NCBI GenBank assembly: GCA_025144025.1
Contig: JALXWS010000012.1
Coordinates: forward strand, 1 to 64,000
Source of the DNA: Corynebacterium sp. p3-SID1241
GTDB taxonomy: Bacteria; Actinomycetota; Actinomycetes; Mycobacteriales; Mycobacteriaceae
DNA length: 64,000 nucleotides
Reading direction: 5' to 3'
The notes below the pieces were generated by a model. The model saw only the letters and a list, made by a program, of their open reading frames with translations, had not been told where the DNA came from and searched no databases. Position 1 is the stretch's first letter, and each line of letters opens with the position of its first letter. This document shows, in pieces, positions 17,677 to 26,958 of the stretch. The position numbers were made by a program, and so were the translations under genes.

Positions 17677-18603
17677 ATGGCTATAGAACGCGAAGATTCC
17701 GCCCGCGGAATCACCACGGTTGTAGTTCCAGCGGCAGGTATGGGCACGCGATTTTTGCCCGCCACCAAGACGGTTCCGAAGGAACTGTTGCCCGTTGTTG
17801 ATACTCCCGGCATTGAGCTCATTGCAGAGGAGGCGGCCTCTGTGGGTGCGCGCCGCCTCGCGGTGATCACCGCGCCGGATAAGCAAGAGGTCATGCGCCA
17901 CTTCGAGGCTTTTCCCGAGCTGGTAGAGACCCTTGAATCCCGCGGCAAGAACGAGCAGGTGGCCAAGGTTAAGCGCGCCAACCAGCTCATTCACCCCGTT
18001 GCGGTGGAGCAGGAAAAGCCGCTGGGCTTGGGACATGCGGTGGGCCTTGCAGAAGAAGTGCTTGGTGAAGACGAGGACTCCTTCGCCGTTATGCTCCCTG
18101 ATGACATTGTGCTGCCTGCCACCGTCATGGCAGACATGGCGCGTGTTCGCGCGGCTTTGGGCGGCAGCGTGCTGTGTGCCTTCGAGGTCCCGCGCGAGCA
18201 GACCTATAACTACGGTGTCTTCGACGTGGAAGACACCGATGCCCCTGGCGTGAAAAAGGTTGTGGGCATGGTGGAAAAGCCGGCGGTAGAAGATGCCCCG
18301 TCTAACCTGGTGGCCACCGGTCGCTACCTATTGGATCGCAAGATCTTTGCTGCCCTGCGCCGCATTAAGCCAGGCAAAGGTGGCGAGCTGCAGTTGACCG
18401 ATGCCATTGAGCTCCTCATCGAGGAAGGCGAGCCCGTCCATGTGGTAGTTCACCAAGGAAAGCGCCATGATTTGGGCAATCCCGGCGGCTATATCCCCGC
18501 TAACGTGGATTTTGGCCTGCGCGATGAAAAGTACGGTCCCGCGCTGTATAAAGCGATTAAGCAGATTATGGCCGAGTATGAGGAAGAGCACGGCCTAGCC
18601 TAG
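17677..18603 (+). CDS. galU: UTP-glucose-1-phosphate uridylyltransferase
   Basis: Makes UDP-glucose for trehalose, glycolipid and cell-wall precursors. The nucleotide-binding signature PAAGMGTRFLPATKTVPKELLPVVDTPGI lies near residue 15, with VEKP and ATGRYLL motifs later. I start it at ATG 17677; upstream codons to 17638 overlap the divergent promoter. UDP-glucose is also the substrate of the sulfoquinovose synthase encoded at 51236-52438. Confidence 0.96.
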   Translation: MAIEREDSARGITTVVVPAAGMGTRFLPATKTVPKELLPVVDTPGIELIAEEAASVGARRLAVITAPDKQEVMRHFEAFPELVETLESRGKNEQVAKVKRANQLIHPVAVEQEKPLGLGHAVGLAEEVLGEDEDSFAVMLPDDIVLPATVMADMARVRAALGGSVLCAFEVPREQTYNYGVFDVEDTDAPGVKKVVGMVEKPAVEDAPSNLVATGRYLLDRKIFAALRRIKPGKGGELQLTDAIELLIEEGEPVHVVVHQGKRHDLGNPGGYIPANVDFGLRDEKYGPALYKAIKQIMAEYEEEHGLA

Positions 18604-18659
18604 GGAGGTTTCCCAAGGGCCGAGGACGCGGAAGCGAAGAAAGGGCGGGCATAGACCTT

Positions 18660-19970
18660 ATGCGTTCAGTTGATGACCAGTTGGCGCTGGTAACCGATGC
18701 GGCGACAACGCCGGAACCGGTGCGCATCGGTATTTCCAACGCGCTGGGCTTAATGTGCGCAGAGGAGGTGCAGGCTAACCAGCCGCTGCCGGGCTTTCCG
18801 CAAGCAGCCATCGATGGCTATGCGGTGCGCGCCGTAGATATTGGCGGCGAGCGGGGCCTGAGGGTACGCCTTCCCAAAGGGCAGGAAGAGCAGCGTGCGC
18901 AGGGCGAAGAGGATGCGGAGCCCCAGCAGCCGGAGGTAGAGCGTTCCTTACCAGTGGTGGGCGAGGTTCCGGCTGGTTCAAAGCAGCCGCTGCGCCTGCA
19001 ACCCAAGCAAGCCGTGCGAGTGTATACGGGTGCGCCATTGCCTACGCTTGCCGACGCCGTCCTTCCCCTCGAGTGGACCGACCGTGGCCGGAAGCGAGTT
19101 ACCGCTCACCGTCCAGTGCGCTCCGGTGACTTTGTGCGCCGAGTGGGTGACGATATCCAACCCGGTGACGTGGCGGTGTCGTCTGGAACCGTGTTGGGCC
19201 CGGCCCAGATTGGCCTTCTGGCTGCGGTGGGCCGCTCTAAGGTATTGGTTTATCCGCGCCCGCGCATCACTATCATTTCCTTCGGCCGCGAGCTAGTAGA
19301 CCTTGATAAGGAACCAGCTTTAGGCCAAGTCTTTGACGTTAATTCTTACTCTTTGGCGGCAGCGGCACGCGAAGCCGGGGCAGAGGTGCACCGCGTGGGC
19401 ATTGCCGAAGGCGAGCCGCGTCGCATCCGCGAGGCGTTGGAAAAGCACATCGCCCGCAGCGAAGTGCTGGTCATCTCCGGCGCAGTCGGCGGTGCTGGCG
19501 CGGAGGCAATCCGCGAGATCCTCGATGATGTGGGAGATATCGATACCTCCCGTGTAGCCATGCATCCAGGTTCCGTCCAAGGATTTGGCTTGGTAGGCGA
19601 GGAGCGCATACCGACCTTCTTATTGCCTTCCAACCCAGTATCCGCGCTTGTGGTTTTCGAAGTATATATCCGTCCGCTCATCCGCTTGGCGCTGGGCAAG
19701 CGTAATGCGCACCGGCGCGTGGTGCGTGCCCGCGCACTAAACCACATCGATTCCCGGCCCGGCCGCCGCGGTTTCATCCGTGCCCGCCTAATGCGAGATG
19801 CGGAAACCGCTGACTACCTAGTAGAAGGCCTCGGTGGTGCGGCAGGAGCCCCGGCGCACCTGCTAGCAGGGCTTTCGGAGGCCAACGCAATGATTCGCGT
19901 GCCGGAAGAAGTAACGGAGATCCGCCCGGGTGATGTGGTCGATGTCTTGTTTTTAACCCAGCGCAGCTAA
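18660..19970 (+). CDS. glp: Glp, gephyrin-like MoeA-family protein of the divisome
   Basis: A full-length MoeA/gephyrin-fold protein (436 residues) with AIDGYAVRA and RVYTGAPLPTLADAVLP. The molybdotransferase active-site loop, normally GGvSxGDyD, reads ISGAVGGAGAEAI, and PGNP reads PSNP, so the catalytic residues look lost. Corynebacterial Glp is a repurposed MoeA that binds FtsZ and a membrane receptor, GLPR. The gene order moeA-like/rimJ/membrane protein is retained here and in mycobacteria (Rv0994-Rv0996). An inserted Glu/Gln-rich segment lies near residues 75-100. The stop overlaps the rimJ start (TAATG). Confidence 0.88.
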   Translation: MRSVDDQLALVTDAATTPEPVRIGISNALGLMCAEEVQANQPLPGFPQAAIDGYAVRAVDIGGERGLRVRLPKGQEEQRAQGEEDAEPQQPEVERSLPVVGEVPAGSKQPLRLQPKQAVRVYTGAPLPTLADAVLPLEWTDRGRKRVTAHRPVRSGDFVRRVGDDIQPGDVAVSSGTVLGPAQIGLLAAVGRSKVLVYPRPRITIISFGRELVDLDKEPALGQVFDVNSYSLAAAAREAGAEVHRVGIAEGEPRRIREALEKHIARSEVLVISGAVGGAGAEAIREILDDVGDIDTSRVAMHPGSVQGFGLVGEERIPTFLLPSNPVSALVVFEVYIRPLIRLALGKRNAHRRVVRARALNHIDSRPGRRGFIRARLMRDAETADYLVEGLGGAAGAPAHLLAGLSEANAMIRVPEEVTEIRPGDVVDVLFLTQRS

Positions 19971-20680
19971 TGCTTGATCCGTTTGGCACAGCGGCGGACA
20001 AATTCCGCCACCCTGCTACCGGCCCCGCCGATGACATGCACCCCGGTTGGCCGGAGTCAACGCCGTTCGTGCAGCTTCCCTCCTCGGCTGTGTTTCCATC
20101 GGGGGCGCGCATGCGTTTGCGCCCGCTTCTGCGTTCCGATGGCCACGCTTGGCGGCGCCAACGCATCGAGGACGAGGAGTTTCTTCGCCCAGTCGAGCCG
20201 ACCCAAACCATGCCTTGGGATGCGGCGCATAGCCAGCAGGCATGGTGGAATCATCTGATGTATCTGCGCACTGCCGCACGGGAGGCGCTAGTGGTTCCGC
20301 TCGTCATTGAGGTAGAAGGTCAGTTTGTAGGGCAAGTGACCTTGGGAAATATCCAGCATAGCAGCATTCGCGACTGCTGGATTGGCTATTGGGTCCATTC
20401 TGCCGTGCAGGGTGCCGGGGTGGCTACTGCCGCGACGGCCTTGGGAGTTGACCATGCCTTTGGGCGCGTGGGGCTGCATCGGGTTACCGCCACCTATCTG
20501 GAGCACAATCCAGCCTCAGGCCGGGTTTTGGCCACCAATGGGTTCCGGCACGAAGGCTACCTGCGGCGCAATCTTCATATAAACGGAGCGTGGCAAGACC
20601 ATCATTACGTAGCTTTAGTGAGAGAGGATTACGCTTCCAGCGCCGTTGAGCGTCTGCGTCAAGCTGGCCGGTTGGCGTGA
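19970..20680 (+). CDS. rimJ: RimJ/RimL-type GNAT acetyltransferase
   Basis: Predicted N-acetyltransferase, possibly acting on protein N-termini. The GNAT core includes RLRPLLRSD, FVGQVTLGNIQ, IGYWVHSAVQGAGVATAAT (the acetyl-CoA P-loop) and the RimJ-type ending HRVTATYLEHNPASGRVL...GYLRRNLHINGAWQDHH. The ATG shares its first base with the glp stop codon, so the two are translationally coupled. Whether it serves the Glp/GLPR system is unknown. Confidence 0.92.
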   Translation: MLDPFGTAADKFRHPATGPADDMHPGWPESTPFVQLPSSAVFPSGARMRLRPLLRSDGHAWRRQRIEDEEFLRPVEPTQTMPWDAAHSQQAWWNHLMYLRTAAREALVVPLVIEVEGQFVGQVTLGNIQHSSIRDCWIGYWVHSAVQGAGVATAATALGVDHAFGRVGLHRVTATYLEHNPASGRVLATNGFRHEGYLRRNLHINGAWQDHHYVALVREDYASSAVERLRQAGRLA

Positions 20681-20725
20681 AATGACCTACGGAACTCTGA
20701 GAGTTTAACCTCAATTTTCACATAA

Positions 20726-20741
20726 GTCACAACATTGTAAT
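20726..20741 (+). promoter_or_regulatory. MtrA-like half-matching direct repeat before glpR
   Basis: GTCAC-N6-GTAAT fits the MtrA GTNAC-N6-GTNAC pattern at nine of ten fixed positions allowing the N. It lies about 80 bases before the glpR start. One such match could be chance. Confidence 0.3.
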
Positions 20742-20823
20742 TTGGGCGATTTTTGGGTGTTACGGTGCGGTTTCACCGTTTATGGTGGAATCACCATCTG
20801 TATTCAAGGGGAAGGTCTTTTTC

Positions 20824-22212
20824 GTGTCGACAGCTGTGCCGGTTATCGCGATCATCGTGGTGTGGCTCTTCGTGCTTGCACCATGGCTAATGGGCAGGAA
20901 TAACCGCCCTATGAGTCATACCGGCGAGGCCTTTGAAGATACCCGCGTCTTGTTTGAAGGTGATTCTGGCAAGGTGGCCGGGCGGCGCCGTCCGCGCCTG
21001 CGCGCCGATGATGTCCACCGACGCGACGACGTGGACGAGACAGACTACGAAATGGTCGAGGCCGCGGATGTCGATGACGCGGACACTGCAACCGAGCCTG
21101 CCCAGGCCCCTTCTCGCTCCGTGACCATTGCCGGCGCAGCTCGCCGTGCCAAGTCCCAGCCTTTTGGCACTGGAAGCAGTGCAGTTCCTAATACTTCTGC
21201 CGTCGCTGACGAAGAAGCGTCCCCAGCAGATGCGGATACTATCGACGGGGAACTGGTCGAAGAAGCCACTTCCACAGAAAGCGATTCTGCGCCTGAGTCG
21301 CAGGGCGCTGCTATTCCCGCATCGCAGCACGCGAATGCCGAAGAATTCGCCGGCACCACTGATGCGGACGACGCTGATGACGTCCTGCTCGAGGATGATG
21401 AAGACGACGCCGTTAAAGACGATGCTGAGGACGTAGCCGCCGATGAGGCCGAGGTATTTAGTGCCCCGGCAGTTTCCACCGTGGCGAGCGATGCTTATGA
21501 CTACGACGAGACCTACACTTCCCCGGTAGATCTCATGTATCCGGGCGCCGTGGACAAGGCTGAGGCTATCGAGGCCGATACCGTGGATGCTGGTGCTACC
21601 GCGGGTGAAGAGCCTGCAATACAAGAAGTAGCGGGGGACGGCGATTTCGATGAGCCAAGAGTAGACGCAGAGGCAGACGAAGCCGGCATTGATACGGACC
21701 TGTCCGAAGATGAGGTGGAATTTGCACAGAGCCGCTTAGGCCGAGGCGGCTGGGATCCGGTGGCGGAAAAAGAAAAGTCCGCTACCCGCTACCAGCGCCG
21801 TCAGCGCACCCTATTGGGCCTAGCCGTCGCTGTGGTTCTTACAGTGGCGCTGGGAATCGTCGCCGGCGGTTGGACTTGGTGGTTGGCTGCCGTAGCCGGC
21901 GTGCTGACCGTGGTCTACCTCGTTGCCCTGCGATCCCAGGTCCGCCAAGAGCGGGCACTGCAGCGCCGCCGCGTGCGCCATCTGCGTCGCGCCCGTTTGG
22001 GCGTGCGCAATGCTGACGATGAAGCGCTAAAGATCCCGCGCAACCTGCGCCGTCCCGGCGCAGTAGTAGTAGAAATCGATGATGAAAGCCCTGATTTCGT
22101 GCATCTGCCGCTGAGCTATAGCGATGGCGAAGATGGCGATTTTGACGGACCACATGCAGGACCCGATGGCTACAACCGCCGTGATGACCTAGCGGCCCGC
22201 CGCGCCGGTTAA
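20824..22212 (+). CDS. glpR: GLPR/SepX-like membrane receptor of Glp
   Basis: An N-terminal transmembrane helix (about residues 3-23, VIAIIVVWLFVLAPWLM) is followed by an Arg-rich patch and a very acidic, low-complexity cytoplasmic region of about 250 residues. Two further hydrophobic helices (LLGLAVAVVLTVALGIVAGG and WWLAAVAGVLTVVYLVAL) and an Arg-rich coiled segment follow. This is the layout of GLPR/SepX, the divisome membrane protein in Corynebacteriales and Streptomyces. I chose the GTG at 20824 because AAGGGGAAGG lies 8 bases upstream; an ATG at 20782 adds 14 residues. It is the third gene after glp. Confidence 0.82.
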   Translation: MSTAVPVIAIIVVWLFVLAPWLMGRNNRPMSHTGEAFEDTRVLFEGDSGKVAGRRRPRLRADDVHRRDDVDETDYEMVEAADVDDADTATEPAQAPSRSVTIAGAARRAKSQPFGTGSSAVPNTSAVADEEASPADADTIDGELVEEATSTESDSAPESQGAAIPASQHANAEEFAGTTDADDADDVLLEDDEDDAVKDDAEDVAADEAEVFSAPAVSTVASDAYDYDETYTSPVDLMYPGAVDKAEAIEADTVDAGATAGEEPAIQEVAGDGDFDEPRVDAEADEAGIDTDLSEDEVEFAQSRLGRGGWDPVAEKEKSATRYQRRQRTLLGLAVAVVLTVALGIVAGGWTWWLAAVAGVLTVVYLVALRSQVRQERALQRRRVRHLRRARLGVRNADDEALKIPRNLRRPGAVVVEIDDESPDFVHLPLSYSDGEDGDFDGPHAGPDGYNRRDDLAARRAG

Positions 22213-22226
22213 GCGTTACCGCAGGC

Positions 22227-22943
22227 TTAACCGACCGCCTTCCGCACCTCGGCAGCCTGCGTTGGTTGCTGGCTCTTGATCGCTGCGTATTCTTGCGCTA
22301 ATCCATAGTGAGGCACGCCGCTTTCGTGCCATACCCCAGAGGTGCCACGGCGATGGGAACCGAGGAGGTGGGTGTCTACCATGCCGATGGCCTCCATTAA
22401 AGCGAAACAGGTGACGGGGCCAACAAAGCGAAAGCCCTTCTTCTTTAGCTCGCGCGACATTAGCTTAGACTCGTAGCTCTTCTTCGGAATATCCTCCATC
22501 ACGGTGGGGTAGAGGTTCTCCGGCGGCTGGTATGCCCAGATGAACTCCGCGAGCCCGCCTTCCTCGCGCAGCGCGATTGTGGCTTTGGCGTTATTGATGG
22601 CGGCGCGAATTTTAGTTTCGTTGCGGATAATGGAGGCGTCGCCAAGCAGGCGCTCTACGTCTGCTTCATCAAATTCGGCAACCTTGTCTGGATCGAAATT
22701 GCGAAATGCTGCACGGAAGGCTTCGCGCTTTTTCAGTACCACGGCCCAGGAAAGGCCGGACTGGAAAGACTCTAGACTCAAGCGCTCATAGAGCGCCGCT
22801 TCCTCAAAAATGGGAAGACCCCATTCGGTGTCGTAATACTCTTTAAGAAGGGGTGAAGACATTGCCCAAGGCGGACGGCCAAGGCCATCATCGTCATAGA
22901 CCAAGGTAGTGCGTTCTGCGGACTGTGTTGTGGATTCGCTCAT
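22227..22943 (-). CDS. tag: 3-methyladenine DNA glycosylase I (Tag), zinc ligands missing
   Basis: Removes 3-methyladenine from alkylated DNA. The fold is recognisable from YYDTEWGLPIF, LSLESFQSGLSWAVVLKKR and GFRFVGPVTCFALMEAIGMVDTHL. However, the residues that bind structural zinc in E. coli Tag appear replaced: RCxW reads RPPW, the His in the YHDxEWG motif reads Tyr/Thr, and the last Cys reads Ser (LGSHRRG). The catalytic Glu of the EWG segment is kept. It ends 14 bases from the convergent glpR gene. Confidence 0.9.
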   Translation of the reverse strand: MSESTTQSAERTTLVYDDDGLGRPPWAMSSPLLKEYYDTEWGLPIFEEAALYERLSLESFQSGLSWAVVLKKREAFRAAFRNFDPDKVAEFDEADVERLLGDASIIRNETKIRAAINNAKATIALREEGGLAEFIWAYQPPENLYPTVMEDIPKKSYESKLMSRELKKKGFRFVGPVTCFALMEAIGMVDTHLLGSHRRGTSGVWHESGVPHYGLAQEYAAIKSQQPTQAAEVRKAVG

Positions 22944-23096
22944 GGTGTTCTCCTTTTAACGTGTGCGTAGCCCCCATTGAAACAGCCCTTGGCGCCGAAA
23001 GCTGTTGCTTCCCCGCCACAAGGCGAATTTCCCAGGAAAGCGGGTGTAGCCTACCGCCTTCGCATTGAGTTGGGGGTTCAGGGTAATCTGTTCAGC

Positions 23097-23510
23097 ATGA
23101 ATAGACCTGCCGTACGCGATGCCGCACTGTTTATTTTTCGAGCGGTTCTCGGATTAATCTTTATCGCACACGGCGTGGACAAGATGTTTTTAACTGGCAT
23201 GGACGAAACTGTGGGACAGTTCTCCGCCCTCGGGGTTCCGCAGCCCAACCTTTCTGGCTATATTGCAGCAATCGGGGAAATGGCAGGCGGCGCGTTCTTG
23301 GTGGTTGGCCTGCTTACCACCTTCGTGGCCGGCGCCCTTGCGTTGCTTATGGGGTGCGCCCTGTATTTTGTCCATCTGGGAAATGGACTTTTTGCTGCTG
23401 ATGGCGGAATCGAATACCCGCTAGTGTTGCTGGTGTCTTTGTTGATGATCGTGATTTTTGGTTCCGGTCGAGCCAGCATGGACGGGGTGCTCAGCAATGT
23501 TGACGCATAG
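23097..23510 (+). CDS. DoxX family membrane protein
   Basis: A small four-helix membrane protein (137 residues). The N-terminus MNRPAVRDAALFIFRAVLGLIFIAHGVDKMF is typical of DoxX proteins, followed by GEMAGGAFLVVGLLTTF and a C-terminal helix. I start it at ATG 23097, where the family pattern begins. Its end overlaps the next gene by 14 bases, suggesting coupled expression. DoxX relatives are linked to redox stress in mycobacteria; the role here is not shown. Confidence 0.88.
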   Translation: MNRPAVRDAALFIFRAVLGLIFIAHGVDKMFLTGMDETVGQFSALGVPQPNLSGYIAAIGEMAGGAFLVVGLLTTFVAGALALLMGCALYFVHLGNGLFAADGGIEYPLVLLVSLLMIVIFGSGRASMDGVLSNVDA

Positions 23511-24198
23511 TCAGGTCCAAGCGGCCGTCTCTGCGCAACTGGACGGCGAGCACTCCGAACTGTCTAAGGACGTCATCGATGCCCACCTAGAAAGCTGCGC
23601 CGAATGCCGAGCCTTTCGCGATAAGGCGGCCGCGCTTTCACGCTCCCTAAATTTTGTGGAACCCGCAGATTCTGGCATGGCACCGCCAACGGACCTCTCC
23701 GAGGTCATTTTGGCCGGCGTGGAGCCGGAATGGCGGCGTACCTCGAGCGCACGTCAAGCCAATCTGACGGTGGCGCGCATCGCCATGGTGCTTATGGGGG
23801 TCATTTTTGCAATCTGGGCTGTGGTGCTCATCGTGCACGCCTCGGGGCTCGTACCGTTGGGAGTAGGCGGCACGGTGCTCGATCCTACCGCGGATCCAGA
23901 GCGAGCCAGCCTCCTCATGGAGGGTGCAGCGATGCGCTTTGGAATGGCTTGTGGCTTGTTGTTTAGCGCGTGGCGCCCCGCGGCGGTTACCGGTCTACTG
24001 CCTGTATCGGCCACGATGTTTGCCTTCTTGTTTGGCTTTGGCATGCGCGATATGGCACTAGGCACCATGACTATTGAGCAGGTGTATTTCCTTATCGCCA
24101 CGGCTCTTGCGACCATTAGTTTGGGGTGGGCCTGGGCTGCCGAAAAGGGCTACTTAGTGCGCGCCTGGTGGAAGTCCCTTAATGCACAGCCACAATAA
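23497..24198 (+). CDS. Zinc-finger (zf-HC2) membrane protein
   Basis: The N-terminus carries an anti-sigma-type zinc finger: H-x3-C-x2-C within AHLESCAECRAF near residue 30. After a linker, four hydrophobic segments follow (ARIAMVLMGVIFAIWAVVLIV, the Ala/Gly-rich MRFGMACGLLFSAW, LLPVSATMFAFLFGFGM and YFLIATALATISLGWAWA). No sigma-factor gene is adjacent, so an anti-sigma role is only suggested by the finger. It overlaps doxX by 14 bases and faces pmt tail to tail. Confidence 0.82.
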   Translation: MLTHSQVQAAVSAQLDGEHSELSKDVIDAHLESCAECRAFRDKAAALSRSLNFVEPADSGMAPPTDLSEVILAGVEPEWRRTSSARQANLTVARIAMVLMGVIFAIWAVVLIVHASGLVPLGVGGTVLDPTADPERASLLMEGAAMRFGMACGLLFSAWRPAAVTGLLPVSATMFAFLFGFGMRDMALGTMTIEQVYFLIATALATISLGWAWAAEKGYLVRAWWKSLNAQPQ

Positions 24199-24214
24199 TG
24201 ATGATTGCGCGTGG

Positions 24215-25795
24215 CTAGGTCCAGCTGGGCAACCACATCATGGAGTGGTACCAAGAATCAGGGATCTTGTAGCCGTACAAAATCGGCGAGAAGTAGAAAA
24301 ACATCGCCACGACCAAGGCTAGATAGAACACGGCGGCGATAGTACCCCAGCGCACGGAACCGCCAGCCAAGCTTTGGAGCCATTCCCAACGCACCGGTCT
24401 GCCGTGGCCGATGAGTTGGCCCAGAGCCAAAGCAATAAGCACGATGACAAAGGGAATAAAGGCTGTGGCGTAAAAGAAGTACATCTGACGGTCAAAGGCC
24501 GCGAGCCACGGCAAGAAGCCAGCGGCAAAACCTACTAAGGGGATGAGGAAAGCGCGGTTGCGGCGGATGAGAAGTGACCACAGGCCCCACAGGACAGCCG
24601 GGATGACCAGCCACCAGACGGCCGGGGTGCCAAAGAGGTAGAGCATCTTGCGGCACTCATTGCTGCCATCACCGCACTGTAGGTCGGTGGAGGAGTAATA
24701 CAAGATGGGGCGAGCAGCCAGGAGCCAAGCCCATGGCTTGGAATCCCACGGGTGATGGTGGCCTCCGGAGGAAGTCAAGCTCGCGTGGAATTCCAGGACA
24801 GAAGAGTGGTAGTAGAACCATCCGGCCAAGGAATCGGGGAGATGCAATAGCCACGAACCATCCTCGATGGTCCCGTCTACTTTGGCGTGGCGGTACACGG
24901 CAGTTTCAGAGGCGAACCAGGCCCGCCAAGTCCACGCGTAGAGCAGCACGGGTACCAGCACGATAGAAGCCAAGGCCGCCGGAGTATCGCGCACGAGGGT
25001 GCCTACTACATAGCGGCGCACGCCATAGCGCTTGCGTAACGCGAGATCGCTAAAGACGGACATCAAGCCAAAGAACATGATGAAGTACAGCCCGGACCAC
25101 TTTACGCCTAAGGACAGGCCCAAGCACGCTCCGGCCAATAACCGCCACCAGCGGAATCCAAAGCGGGGACCGAAATCTGAGGAGCCCATTCGACCTTTGC
25201 TAAAGGCACAGTGGAGGCGCTGCCGCATCTGGTTATGATCGCGTGCTAGCGCCCAAGCGGCGGCGACGACGAAGAAAACTTGGAAGATATCCAGCATGCC
25301 GAACTTGGACGAGACCAAGAGCACGCCATCAAAGACGGCGAGCAGGCCAGCCAGGGTTGCTACCTGCCAGGATAAGGAGACGCGGCGCGCCAGGGACATC
25401 GTCAAGAGCACGGTGGCTGCGCCGAAAAGGGCCGTCATAAAGCGCCAGCCTATGGGGGAATAGCCAAAGACCCATTCGGATAGTGCCACAATCTGCTTGC
25501 CCAGCGGTGGGTGTACTACTAGCCCGTAACCGGGGTTTGTCTCAATGCCGCCAATGAAAAGGTTGTCCCAGCTTTTGACAATATCCCAGGCCTGTGGAAC
25601 GTAGTGCTTTTCATCAAAGACGGGCGTTCCCTTGGATACAGGCGCGGTCAGTCCGACAAAACGGGTAATGAGCGCGAGCACGCCGACGACGCTAGTGCTT
25701 ATCCAGTCAGCCTTGCCCCACGCGTAGGCGCGGGGTGCAGGCGGAGCCACGGTGTCGTGCGTGGTGCGCGATGGGGCAGCGGTAGCAATAGTCAC
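24215..25795 (-). CDS. pmt: Protein O-mannosyltransferase (GT39)
   Basis: Polytopic membrane enzyme that transfers mannose from polyprenyl-phosphate-mannose to Ser/Thr of secreted proteins. The first extracytoplasmic loop has the catalytic acidic motif PVFDEKHYVPQAWD. About ten transmembrane helices follow, with a large loop containing LHLPDSLAGWFYYHSSVLEFHASL. It corresponds to Rv1002c, and rsmI is the divergent neighbour, as in mycobacteria. An ATG at 25834 is in frame, but I prefer the GTG at 25795 because it leaves room for the divergent promoters. Confidence 0.93.
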   Translation of the reverse strand: MTIATAAPSRTTHDTVAPPAPRAYAWGKADWISTSVVGVLALITRFVGLTAPVSKGTPVFDEKHYVPQAWDIVKSWDNLFIGGIETNPGYGLVVHPPLGKQIVALSEWVFGYSPIGWRFMTALFGAATVLLTMSLARRVSLSWQVATLAGLLAVFDGVLLVSSKFGMLDIFQVFFVVAAAWALARDHNQMRQRLHCAFSKGRMGSSDFGPRFGFRWWRLLAGACLGLSLGVKWSGLYFIMFFGLMSVFSDLALRKRYGVRRYVVGTLVRDTPAALASIVLVPVLLYAWTWRAWFASETAVYRHAKVDGTIEDGSWLLHLPDSLAGWFYYHSSVLEFHASLTSSGGHHHPWDSKPWAWLLAARPILYYSSTDLQCGDGSNECRKMLYLFGTPAVWWLVIPAVLWGLWSLLIRRNRAFLIPLVGFAAGFLPWLAAFDRQMYFFYATAFIPFVIVLIALALGQLIGHGRPVRWEWLQSLAGGSVRWGTIAAVFYLALVVAMFFYFSPILYGYKIPDSWYHSMMWLPSWT

Positions 25796-25858
25796 TTGGT
25801 TGAGTGTAGGCCACAAGGCAGCGCGCTCGCGCATTAAAGAGTATGGAATGCTAGAAGC

Positions 25859-26713
25859 ATGTCTGCTTTAGGTCTGGAACCACTGCCGCGCGGAGTTATT
25901 CTCGCCGCGACGCCGTTAGGAAATGTGGGGGATGCCTCCGCGCGCTTAATGCATGCATTGGAGCATGCGGATGTTATCGCGGCCGAGGATACGCGCCGCG
26001 TGCGTAACTTGGCCCAGGCGCTGGGAATTGAGATTTCCGGACGCGTGGTGTCCAACTTTGATCACAATGAAAAGGATCGCGCCCACCAGCTTATCGACGC
26101 CGCCGCGACCGGCACCGTCCTCGTCGTTACCGATGCCGGTATGCCTATCATCTCTGACCCAGGCCTTTCCCTCGTGGCTGCGGCAGCCGAGCGCGATATC
26201 CCCGTTACCTGTTTCCCCGGCCCTTCTGCCGTGCCCACGGCGCTGGCATTGTCCGGCCTGGGTGTAGGGCACTTCCTTTTCGATGCCTTCCCTCCCCGCA
26301 AGCCCGGGCCCCGCAAGGCCTGGTTGGAGTCCCTGCGCAATGAAAAGCGTGCCATCGTCTTCTTCGAGTCCCCGCACCGCGTGGCCGAAACTCTGGCTGA
26401 GGCTGCGGATATCCTCGGCGCCGAGCGCCCAGCGGTCGTATGCCGTGAATTGACCAAGAAGTATGAGGAGGTCCGTCGCGGCAGCTTAAGCGATCTGGCT
26501 GAGTGGGCTGCGGACGGCGCTAGGGGAGAGATCACTGTGGTGATCGAGGGTGGTACGGCTGCGGTTGCTACCGCCCAAGAATTAGTGCCCAAGGCACTTG
26601 AACTAGCCGCAGCGGGTATGCGGCTTAAGGATGCCTGCAAGCAGGCAGCGAAAGGGACTGAAGTTTCCAACCGCGAGCTTTATGACGCCGCCTTGGAAGC
26701 ACGCAAGGCCTAA
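25859..26713 (+). CDS. rsmI: 16S rRNA (cytidine-1402 2'-O) methyltransferase
   Basis: SAM-dependent methyltransferase of the tetrapyrrole-methylase fold acting on the 30S decoding centre. Family motifs run in order: GVILAATPLGNVGDASARL, AEDTRRVRNL, VSNFDHNEKDR, VVTDAGMPIISDPG, CFPGPSAVPTALALSGL and FFESPHRVAETL. Its 284 residues are normal. The position next to pmt is conserved in mycobacteria. Confidence 0.96.
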   Translation: MSALGLEPLPRGVILAATPLGNVGDASARLMHALEHADVIAAEDTRRVRNLAQALGIEISGRVVSNFDHNEKDRAHQLIDAAATGTVLVVTDAGMPIISDPGLSLVAAAAERDIPVTCFPGPSAVPTALALSGLGVGHFLFDAFPPRKPGPRKAWLESLRNEKRAIVFFESPHRVAETLAEAADILGAERPAVVCRELTKKYEEVRRGSLSDLAEWAADGARGEITVVIEGGTAAVATAQELVPKALELAAAGMRLKDACKQAAKGTEVSNRELYDAALEARKA

Positions 26714-26958
26714 GACCCCGTAGCCTCGATTGCGTCACACCTAATGGTGACTACAGATGGCCTCACTAAAGGGGCCTTTGTAATTGAATTGTTATAGTTT
26801 TCGGGTGTGCGAGTGGCTTAAAGCGCCATTTACATGGGGAAATGGAGCGTAAAAACCGTTCAAATTACCGTGGAAAATTCCTGGGAAATGCCGTTGAGCA
26901 GCGAATTTTCCGCATGTTTCGTTTGATAATTTAGCAGTTCGACACCACTGTATATCTC
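26714..26958. other. Intergenic region upstream of betP
   Basis: This 245-base region contains an inverted repeat GTCAC-N8-GTGAC (about 26734-26751) and an AT-rich stretch before betP. No gene or clear terminator is visible. It presumably carries the osmotically regulated betP promoter. Confidence 0.4.
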
